64,000 bases of DNA from Artemisia argyi. Its lineage: Eukaryota > Streptophyta > Magnoliopsida > Asterales > Asteraceae. Below the pieces are notes generated by a model. The model ran no database searches, was not told where the DNA came from, and saw only the letters and a program-made list of their open reading frames with translations. Each line of letters starts with the position of its first letter. Within the stretch, counting starts at the first letter, position 1. A program made the translations under genes and the position numbers. The DNA lies in NCBI GenBank assembly GCA_030686995.1, contig CM060697.1, positions 40,087,959-40,151,958 of the forward strand, written 5' to 3'. Shown here piece after piece: positions 24,122-32,732 of this stretch.

Positions 24122-25458
24122 GGGTCATTACATGGAAGTTCTTGATGTTGAGTATGAATGGTGGCCATCTTGGTGTTCTAAGTGTGTTTGTTTCAATCAT
24201 GATGATGATGTGTGTCCTCTTAGACGTAAGCGGGTTACTAAGGATTCGACTCCACAAGATTCTGATGTTAAGCGCAAGGTTCACTCTACTAAGGCTGGTC
24301 ATACTAGTGATAAGGGTAAGAAAGGGGCTTGGGGGGTTTCAACTAAGCCAAAACTTTCGTACCAACCTGTTTCTAAACCGGCTACCAAGAAGAAGAATCG
24401 AGGTACACAACCTGATGTGAGGGCTGTTTTTAAGCCTACTAATGGTGATTCTAATTCAAGTGGTACATCTATTGATGAATTGAAGAGTGATTTTGGGGCT
24501 GCTCCTGTTGAGGATGGACATACTCAATTTGAGCAGATGGAACGTGTGGATGCTCATGCTTCTTTTGGGGGTGTGGAATCCGTGGGGTTAAGTGGTGTTA
24601 ATGTGGTTCCTTTGCATAGCACTACTGATGGTTTGTGGGAGCATGGTTCTCACAATGGTGGTGCTTCTACAAGTGTGGCCTATTCTGATTTTGATACGTC
24701 TAGCTCGTTTACTACAAGTGATGTAGTGACGACTCCTAGGAAGAGGGTTACGTTTGCTGATGAAGCTGATGAGGTTGATGAAGTCTATGAGAACTATGAT
24801 GATATTGCAAATTATTCCAAGTTCAAGAATGGTTCTTCGAAAGATTTCCAAGTGCAAGGACGCAAGAAGAAATAGTTATCTTTATTTCTATTGTTTTTGT
24901 GATTTTTGCTTGTTAAGTTGCTTTTGTTTAGCATGTTTGTTTGGTCAGTTGCACATGTTGTGCATGTTAGTTTTAAGAATGGTTTGTCATTCTTAGATAC
25001 GTGTCTTGTAAGTGTCCTAAGGGACTGGGGGCGAGGGAAATCACCCTCGTCATTTTGTACTTCAACGTTTTTGGATAATGAATTTTACCAGGGTGCAGGA
25101 TTACTCCCCTTTACCCAAGGAGCTTGCTCCTGCTGCGGGTTCGAGTTAGTTAGAGATATGATGGTGGTAAAGTTTCAGAGGGAGGTTACAGTAACATTGT
25201 TGGATGAAACTGAGCTAAGAAAGAAAGCCAAAGAAATAATGTCTCGTGTGGCTGAGAGGGATCTGGTGCTTGTTGAGCTGGAGCTTTTGTTTTCTTTTGA
25301 CTCTACTGTGCATAGCATTTCAGAACTCAACAACTTGCAAACCCAAGATCTGACAGAATTGTCGCTGATCTTGGTGAATGTGGTCAAGAAATAGAAGCGA
25401 GCATCAGAGCTTTTGTCGTTGATTGAGAAGCTGAAGTGCTTGCCGTACTGATGTTGGC

Positions 25459-25683
25459 TGTTTTGTGTTTTCAGAATACGTATCTTGGGTTTAGGGTTAG
25501 TTGGGAGTGTCTAGGGTTTTGGGGGATATTTTGTTGAAATGTTTAATGGTTTAAATCAGTGGATGATTAACATGAAAAAAAGACCCTTGTTATATGTTGG
25601 TTTTATTTGTGGTGCTAGTGTTTAAGTAATGCAAGATTCCGAATGGTAAAGTTTTTTGTTGAAACATACCTGTTTATTTTCTG

Positions 25684-25725
<42 letters not shown>

Positions 25726-26012
25726 GGCAGCGTTGTGGCCTTGGGTTTATTAAAACAATAAGTACCTATTCATTTTCTCAGCAAATAAGCAGTCTAATAA
25801 GTAAACACAAAATGAGTCTGCCTAATCCGAATAGTGTATGAATTGTAATTTTAGACAACAACTTTAATTATATAAGATAATTTTTTTTTATCTATTATAA
25901 ACATCAGAAAACTAATATAATGTCATCCCAATTGGTAGTAGTCAATCAGTAAATAACACGCATAAGAGTTATATTTCTATTTAAATATCCACAAACAAAG
26001 AATGAAACCTGT
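25459..26012. other. Non-coding interval with T(40) run
   Basis: AT-rich sequence between the plus-strand gene remnant and the minus-strand gene end. Contains a ~40-nt poly(T) at about 25687-25723. No feature otherwise. It is a plausible convergent intergenic or 3' flank. Confidence 0.5.
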
Positions 26013-26555
26013 CTATGCATTTACTGGATTAGGTAAGCGTAGTTGCAATCGAAAGGCTGGAATAAACCTTGTGATCATATCTGCTCATGCTAGTACGGTA
26101 TTTGCCCACGCATCGAGAGCCTCTGCCACCTAATGGTAAAGCTGAGAACCCAAACAACAGTTAAATTAGTAACATATGTTACCGAATCCATAATTAAAAT
26201 AACGTCATAATGTCTAGTGTGAAAATCCAATATGCACCAAATGTTTTTACCAATTTAACCACATAAAATCATGCTCCCCTGGCATACTGCAAAGGCGTAG
26301 GTGGAAGGCACCAAGCCACAGCTGCAATGACCATCTCAGCTACCCATGCCCCTGAATCGGAAAATGTTAGTGGCGGGATGTAACATAGACATAGTTGTCT
26401 TAAATATTTTTTTACATACCTGTAGCTGTTTTAACAAATAAATTTTCCTTTTTTATCAATGCGCCAACATTAGCAACCAAAGTAGAATTAACTTGTCATT
26501 TTGTAACAGCATCAGATGGAATAGGAACAACTCGATCCTGTAAATCATCATCTAG
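26013..26555 (-). pseudogene. Last three exons of an unidentified host gene, each with a TGA
   Basis: Three exon-like blocks on minus with GT..AG borders and consistent phase. 26420-26555: LDDDLQDRVVPIPSDAVTK, TGA, QVNSTLVANVGALIKKENLF. 26251-26351: GAWVAEMVIAAVAWCLPPTP, LQYARGA, TGA, FYVVKL. 26013-26129: VAEALDAWANTVLA, TGA, ADMITRFIPAFRLQLRLPNP, VNA, TAG. Phases join (exon 1 ends in phase 1; exons 2 and 3 join in phase 0) and the last ends in a natural stop. Each block has one internal TGA where TGG (Trp) would keep the frame. I do not recognise the protein. It is probably the 3' end of the gene whose other pieces may be at 30.3-31.7 kb. Confidence 0.55.
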
Positions 26556-26934
26556 CTGCAAGACATCTAGAATATATTAATGGCTTCTTCTTCTTATAAA
26601 CAAACTTGGTTTTATCAGTACTTATGTAAGAGCAATACAGCACAATGACTTGATATCTTCTCGAGTATTTAGACTTTCATAGGTTTCTTCTAATTAATCA
26701 ACTAACTAATGAGTATCCTTCCATGTAAATGGTCAAACTAACTAACCAACTGTGAGTATCCTAATCGTAAAAGACATAAATGAATTTAAACAATTGAAGC
26801 AACAATCTTTGTTTCCGTAATCATATCAGAGACATCTTCTGGCCCAATAAAGTGAGTAACCAAATAAAGTATGATACCTCATGACCATCTAGTAAGTGAG
26901 CAACTTAGTTTGTTAATTCTCTTTCAAATATCCT
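26556..26934. other. Intron-like AT-rich sequence
   Basis: No ORF. AT-rich sequence upstream (on minus) of the 26420-26555 exon, consistent with an intron. It ends at the TSD of the following insertion. Confidence 0.45.
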
Positions 26935-26948
26935 AATCTACATCATTT

Positions 26949-28834
26949 TTTTTTTTTTTTGGGTAAAAGGGTTAATACACCCTGGCAAAATTTATTATCC
27001 AAAAAACGTTGAAGTACAAAATGACGAGGGTGATTTCCCTCGCCCCCAGTCCCTTAGGACACTTACAAGACACCTATCTAAGAATGACATACCATTCTTA
27101 AAACAAACATGCACAACATGTGCAACTGACCGCCAAATACTCTAATATAAGAATGACAAACCATTCTTATAACCAATACATGAACAGAAAACTACAACGA
27201 CCATAAGATTTACAAATAAAAACATCAAGTAAAAACTTGAATCTTCCCATGTCGTCATAGAAGTTCATGACCTTCAACGATGCAGCCGAAACCATGGTAG
27301 AATAGACACGCGCCAATCCACACAATAGATCCACCAACTACACCGATCTTCATTGATCCAACCAGGACCAAACCAACACTACAACTCGATCCAATACCGC
27401 ATCTACTACAAGTTTCAAAATGGAGGAAACTCAAGCAAGAATGAAAAACAATGTATCATGATCAGTCGTAGACAAACATAGGGCTAAACAACCCTAACCT
27501 GCAAAAAACGACCTACACAAGGCTGATGAACGTGAACTCACCAACATGAGGTCGTACCACAGCAGCATCGATCCAACACAAAATATAGAACCCAAGTATA
27601 TGATCGAACTACCACTAAACGATCAATAGAAATAATGAAGCATTCCTATTGAACGAGTCAAGGATTTTTGAATAAGATACCCTTGAAACTTAACCTACAT
27701 GCCACTATCCCCTTGCAAGCAGCCAACATCAATATCCCATGAAAGGACACTTAAATAATCAATTCAGCAAGAACAAAGGAACCATGCATCATCAAAAGAT
27801 CGAATATGCAACCAACAAATACGCTCGAACAACAGCAAGAGCAAATAAGAACCAGCCACATCCAATCTATCCTTAGAATTTTTGAATGAGAACTCTAAAA
27901 ACTTAACCTTCAAGAACTCGTACCATAGCAGTACCCCCTAGCTTCATACGTACCATAATAACATCATACCACCTGGTCAAAGACATAGTTCTGAAGCAAG
28001 GAATATACAACGCATGCACGAGCAGAAAATAGGGTCTAAATAACCCTAACCTACAGATACCATCACTTTAGATCTCTCCCATTAACCACGAACCACAACA
28101 ACCATCAATCAGAACTCACAACCAACAATCAGCCCTAAAAAAGGCTACCAGCAGCATAACGTGCAGATACACATCACACACTAGATCACAAACCCCATTA
28201 AATGTCGAAACCCTTAACAGATTTCATAACCATGAACGCGTAGCAGCACCCATTCGATCAGATCCAAATTAAACGAAACCCTAAAAAAGGAAATCGTGCA
28301 TGTAATAACCTAATGACCAATCAATTAAATCCAAAAGATGGATATAAAAGATATATGCCATTGGAATAGATCGTAGATCGACCAAAACCCAAGCAAGATC
28401 GTTAAAATTATAACCAAGAATAACATGCGATCAGCAAACCCTTATAACCCTAAACCGAAATAAATAGTAAATCATTAAGGATAAACCTATAACGATCTAC
28501 AATATATATGAAAGAGTCGGTTAAGAATCGGTTAGGGTTACTAAAGAATCGAATAAAAACCCAAATAAAGAGTCGGTTAAGAACCAACCTGATAGATCGA
28601 TCTATCACCGACTAAACAATAACGTTTAGGGTTTAATAATGAGGCGAAATCCGATTATATTTAAACAAGAAAGCGTTGCCAACCACCCTAATAATAAGAT
28701 CTAACCAAAAATCGTATTGCATACCCTTGAATCAAGGATAGAGAGGACGATTTGGTGTAGAAATAGGCCGGAAATTGTTTGTAGGGTGGCGGCCGGATTT
28801 CCCCTAGGGGAGAGAGAATTTCTGTTGTTGTTTT

Positions 28835-28885
<51 letters not shown>

Positions 28886-30233
28886 CCTAAATCGTCTTTC
28901 TCTCTCTCTCTAGGAAATCCGGCCACCACCTCTCACTTCCGGCCATAAATCGATCACAATCGTCCTCTCTACCCTTTTTGGGTATGCAATACGATCTGTG
29001 GTTTGCATTTCATATCATATAGGTGGCGGCTGGGGCGATTTTAAACCCTAACTATTCGTTATTGCTTCTGGTGTATCGTTTGTTTAGGGTTATTAAACCG
29101 CCTATGATTTGTAATCGATCCCTTTACATCCTGATTCATATGTCGGTTTTTTTAATCGACTATATCTAATAGGGGCGATCCCCTTCCTGCTGCTCGTTCT
29201 ATTCGATTCCCTTGTTAGGGTTTCATTTTTAGTGTGCAGTAAGGGTTTAGTATTTTGTCCTGGTCATGCGCTTTGATTGTGAAACCTTTTTTTTAGGGTT
29301 TCTATATTATTATTCGGTTCTTGATGGTGATGTACATTAAAGAGGCTGCTGTACTGCTCGCTGATTATGTATATCTGTACGTGATGGGTCCTCATCTGCT
29401 TGTTCATTATTTGATTCAATACTATGTAAGTGGGTTATGAGAGAGATGGAAGTAATGTTATTGGATGTGTAGGGTTTTATTCCTACTGGTTATTCATTCA
29501 GATCCTTGCTGCTATTGTTTATCTTGTTGAGGATCGTTTTAGGCATGTTAGGGTTTAAATCCTGTTATTGGTTTGATTGCTGCTGCTGATCAACGTATAA
29601 ACCTTAGCAATTGAATCTTGTCACAGACCTGATGTCGTGTGATGTTTGTTTAATGGAAGTTAGGGTCGAAACCTGGTGGTACTTTTTCTATCTGATTGGT
29701 TTGGTCTACCTTACGAATTGAAAGTACAAGTCCTTAACAACGCTAGTATGGTTCTATATAATGTCTATTGTGCTTGATCATACGTGGGTGCTTGGGACTT
29801 CGTTGAGTATACATGTTTGGAGTACTATTTGATCCTTGGTATCTGGGCAGAATTCCTATTTAATGGGTTGTTTGGTACGCTATGTGGAAGTTAAGTTTTG
29901 AAGGGTCTTGTTCAAAACCCTTTGGTTCATCATGTTTGATGTTGAACCTGTTTTCATGGAAGTTTGGACTACTACGACGATTAGAAGACTCAAGTGTCTA
30001 CATGATTTGCAATTATTTTTTCTTTTATATTCGTTGTAGTTTAATGTTCAATTATTAGTTATAAGTGTGGCCTGTCACACTTATATTGTAAGTTATAGGA
30101 ATGGTGTTCATTCCTATAGGTGAGTCTGTAAGTGTCCCTAGGGACTGAGATAAGGGAGTCACCCTCATCCTTTGTACTTCAACGCTTTTTGGTGTAATGA
30201 ATTTTGCCAGGGTGAATTAACCCTTTTACCCAC
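26949..30233. mobile_element. Head-to-head pair of non-coding LINE-tail elements inside one TSD
   Basis: Left member on minus (26949-about 28838; poly(T) and tail at the left edge). Right member on plus (about 28883-30233; tail at the right edge). The pair shares one 14-bp TSD aatctacatcattt (26935-26948 and 30234-30247). Their 5' ends face each other across about 44 A's (28839-28882). Both carry the family 5' context (TTCTCTC, AAATCCGGCC) but are diverged, so they come from different RNAs. The right member's hairpins are aagtgtggcctgtcacactt at 30063-30082 and GGAATG/CATTCC near 30098-30114. Confidence 0.8.
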
Positions 30234-30818
30234 AATCTACATCATTTAATACAAAAGGGCAGATGGCTATAAGAAGCAGCGAAAAATTGTCTGAAAGTAC
30301 ACCTATTTTAGAGTACCTGGCATAAAATTCACCGGACACAACACCGAAGAACATTGACTTGTTTACTACAGCTTGTCGTACTATTTGTAAACTTGTCACC
30401 ACCTGCAGCATACAATGAATGGAAAAGACATCATGAAATCATCTGAGGCATATAATACTTTTAAAAAAAGTATTTAAAGAGAACGAAATTTCTTGTGGCG
30501 CTTGTTGTATGGCCGCTGGTAAATCATCAGTTTCATTGCCATGTATTCCACACGTGTCGGAGGTTCCTACGTGTTCAACACAACCCTGACAGCAAGAAAT
30601 CAATCTATGAATTCCACAATCATTATCACTAAAGAGATTAGCAATCTGGTTTTTAAGAAGTCGTACCTGACCATTTCAGCCTCGTGCGCGATCTCCAACT
30701 GTAATAACCAAAGATCGAATAAAAATAGTAGAGCATGTGCATGAAGTGGGTGCATAGGCAACATTGAATCATCAGCAAAGATGATATGCTAAGCAAAGAT
30801 CATATATTCAAGTGCAAG

Positions 30819-30912
30819 CAAGCTCTGTGGTTGAATGGCATGTCAGATGGCTAATAGTTGATCGGATTATTCCAGGTCTGACATGCCATTCAATCAATAG
30901 AGCTAGATTGCC
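30819..30912. ncRNA. Candidate foldback hairpin (miRNA-precursor-like)
   Basis: A perfect 17-bp inverted repeat, ttgaatggcatgtcaga (30832-30848) and tctgacatgccattcaa (30878-30894), with a 29-nt loop. The stem extends outward with a few bulges (left GCAAGCTCT; right AGAGCTAGATTGC), for a stem of about 30 bp. Size and shape would suit a plant miRNA or siRNA hairpin, or a small inverted duplication. I do not recognise a known mature miRNA sequence. Confidence 0.35.
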
Positions 30913-31160
30913 TGAACAGTTAAATACCAACATGATGAACCCACTTGCTAAACCCAGCCGTTGTTTCCAACACATATCGGAACTGTAATAACCACAAAAA
31001 GATTATAATACGATAAACTCAACAAATATGAGATGCAAAAAGAAATAGCGAATAAACTTTTTTTCACCTAGATTTCCAGTGCCATCAGATTCAATTCCTA
31101 CTTGCATTGGAGCATTCACATCTAAGAATCCCATATCATTATGCATAAAAGTCTTGTGGG

Positions 31161-31633
31161 AATGGTTCTCACAATGATGGTGCTTCTACAAGTGTGGCCT
31201 ATTCTGATTTTGATACGTCTAGCTCGTTTACTACAAGTGATGTAGTGACGACTCCTAGGAAGAGGGTTACGTTTGCTGATGAAGCTGATGAAGCTGATGA
31301 AGTTGATGAAGTCTATGAGAACTATGATGATATTGCAAATTATTCCAAGTTCAAGAATGGTTCTCCGAAAGATTTCCAGGTGCAAGGACGCAAGAAAAAA
31401 TAGTTATCTTTATTTCTATTGTTTTTGTGATTTTTGCTTGTTAAGTTGCTTTTGTTTAGCATGTTTGTTTGGTCGGTTGCACATGTTATGCATGATAGTT
31501 TTAAGAATGGTTTGTCATTCTTCGATACGTACTGGGGGCGAGGGAAATCACCCTCGTCATTTTGTACTTCAACGTTTTTGGATAATGAATTTTACCAGGG
31601 TGCAGGATTACTCCCCTTTACCCCAAAAGAAAT
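31161..31633 (+). mobile_element. 5'-truncated family A LINE (ORF1 C-terminus + 3' UTR)
   Basis: Insertion with the TSD tcttgtggg (31152-31160 and 31634-31642) into a host exon. Contains the last ~80 codons of ORF1 (SDFDTSSSFTTSDVV, then EADEADEVDEVYENYDD, stop at 31401-31403) and the 3' UTR. The usual GTGTCCTAAGGGAC hairpin is missing here (a ~20-bp gap near 31530). Tail ends CCCCTTTACCCC plus A4. Confidence 0.88.
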
Positions 31634-31651
31634 TCTTGTGGGCAGGGTCGC

Positions 31652-32132
31652 CTGTACGAATACATTTAACTTTACAACGATGTTCATACCATGAAATCTA
31701 TTCATAACTAATCACAGTGGCACAATGCTATTAGGTTTGGTATCTGACTTTCAATATTACTATTAGTATATTTAAAACAAAAGATGTTGCATAGGTTAAC
31801 ATTTTTATGCATGTTGTGTATAACTAAATAAGATATAATAAGCATATTGCCCATACTGGTTGAGGTCAGATACTTCCCAAAAAAATACTATTACAAACAG
31901 TGTTATAATTCGATGGTAACCTCATTGTTCAAAAAAAAGATTGGTTTTATTTTTTTTTATTTTTATTTTATCCTCATTTTTTTCATTAGATAAATATATT
32001 TTGCAAGTAATGACCAAATTTATTTGACCCATTGACCTCACATAGAAACTTTTTTGTTAACCTATTTGACCCATTAGAGATACAACGTTACCGAAATATG
32101 CTCAATCCTAAGCAAGCAGGTCAAACTGTTAC
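31652..32132. other. AT-rich intron-like interval
   Basis: No ORF or repeat recognised. It lies between two minus-strand exon remnants. Contains A/T-homopolymer-rich sequence near 31930-31985. Confidence 0.4.
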
Positions 32133-32293
32133 CTCAGTTTGTATAGGTTCCTTTAAACGCTCTTCCTTGCACCTTTTGGTAGCTGTGCAGCAGCATAACC
32201 AGCTATTGTGGTTAGAACCCTATCAACCTCCGCGTCATCCTCATCTTCCATGTCATCCGAATCGAGCGCAGAGTCAAGAGCTTCATTTAAATA
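32133..32293 (-). pseudogene. VPS24-like (ESCRT-III) exon, frameshifted
   Basis: Exon-like block on minus, acceptor AG before TATTTAAATGAAG and donor GAG|GTAACAG. It reads YLNEALDSALDSDDMEDEDD, AEVDRVLTTIAGYAAAQLPK. After a one-base frame change in the AAAAGG run it continues KEERLKEPIQTE. This matches the C-terminal part of plant VPS24 / CHMP3, the ESCRT-III subunit that acts in multivesicular-body sorting (acidic stretch followed by VLT.IAG..AAQLP). Only this exon is present. The frameshift argues for a pseudogene or a captured fragment. Family assignment is from memory of the motif, not a search. Confidence 0.5.
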
Positions 32294-32732
32294 CTATTCA
32301 ATAACACCTGCCCGAAGTAACATCATAAAATTCAATCATACAGAAGGCAACCGTACAAATGAATGTTGCTATTTAAGTAATACTCGATGAATTTTAGAAA
32401 AAATAATGACTTGGTTTAATAATAGTTCATTCAACATTCTGCATGAACAAAGATTTCCACAATGGATATATTTAAAGTTATATGAAAAAAGGCGTGCAGT
32501 AGAAATAATCTATAAGCTTTTACGAAAAAAAAATTAAGTGAACTAATTGGGTAAAGGGGAGTAATCCTGCACCCTGGTAAAATTCATTATCCAAAAACGT
32601 TGAAGTACAAAATGACGAGGGTGATTTCCCTCGCCCCCAGTCCCTTAGGACACTTACAAGACACGTATCTAAGAATGACAAACCATTCTTAAAACTAACA
32701 TGCACAACAAGTGCAACTGACCAAACAAACAT

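Larger units (their letters stand above)
20290..24875 (+). pseudogene. LINE ORF1, family A, in three pieces
   Basis: Piece 1, 20290-20746: start MESGSMNVIKPSK to VVVDDM. Piece 2, 22735-23112: VDDMCTKLTNSLYGYF to DAGTND, with a nonsense codon (SSR*GMNK) and a short deletion near 22976 that removes the WVPNMRLE region. Piece 3, 24122-24875: GHYMEVLDVEYEWW, zinc knuckle CSKCVCFNHDDDVC, acidic tail EADEVDEVYENYDD, end QGRKKK. Compared with 12098-13552, 113 bp (about codons MCKNP..LPKGK) are missing between pieces 2 and 3, lost at the second nested insertion. The product would have been the LINE RNA-binding protein. Confidence 0.9.
19564..25116 (+). mobile_element. ORF1-only LINE, family A, carrying two nested non-coding elements
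   Basis: TSD aaggagcttgc at 19553-19563 and 25117-25127. The start context (AAAAACCCTAAACATTCTCTC) matches other full-length 5' ends. Removing both nested inserts and restoring the 113 bp lost at the second leaves about 2.65 kb. The order is leader 19564-20289, ORF1, 3' UTR 24876-25116; no ORF2. Its 3' hairpins are AAGAATG/CATTCTT at 24975-24994 and gcgagggaaatcaccctcgt at 25031-25050. Confidence 0.88.
19529..25458 (+). pseudogene. N-terminal fragment of an unidentified host gene, split by a LINE
   Basis: Joining sequence across the LINE (19529-19563, then 25128-25458) gives a frame beginning ATG ACA ACA CCT ATG CCA (MTTPMPF). It then reads, with two nonsense changes and apparent frame drift, KELAPAAGSS, then DMMVVKFQREVTVTLLD, ETELRKKAKEIMSRVAERD, LNNLQTQDLTELSLILVNV, a TAG, and KRASELLSLIEKLKCLPY. 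The helical, charged pattern looks like a real coiled-coil or helical protein, but I do not recognise the family. The LINE entered about 11 codons after the ATG. The start and reading frame are tentative. Confidence 0.4.
30317..31651 (-). pseudogene. Exons of an unidentified host gene, one split by a LINE
   Basis: Three exon-like blocks on minus. (1) 31643-31651 plus 31068-31160, split by the LINE 31161-31633: DPAHKTFMHNDMGFLDVN, APMQVGIESDGTGNL, donor GGTGAAA. (2) About 30480-30585: GCVEHVGTSDTCGIHGNETD, DLPAAIQQAPQEISF. (3) 30317-30402: VVTSLQIVRQAVVNKSMFFG, VVSGEFYA, donor GTACTC. A shorter piece LEIAHEAEMVR lies near 30690. The codon pattern and splice borders look genuine, but I cannot name the protein, and I cannot show that all blocks belong to one gene. 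Same strand as 26013-26555. Confidence 0.5.

Noticed and set aside
25656..25841. 61-codon frame with poly-Phe
   Set aside because: Comes from the T(40) run.
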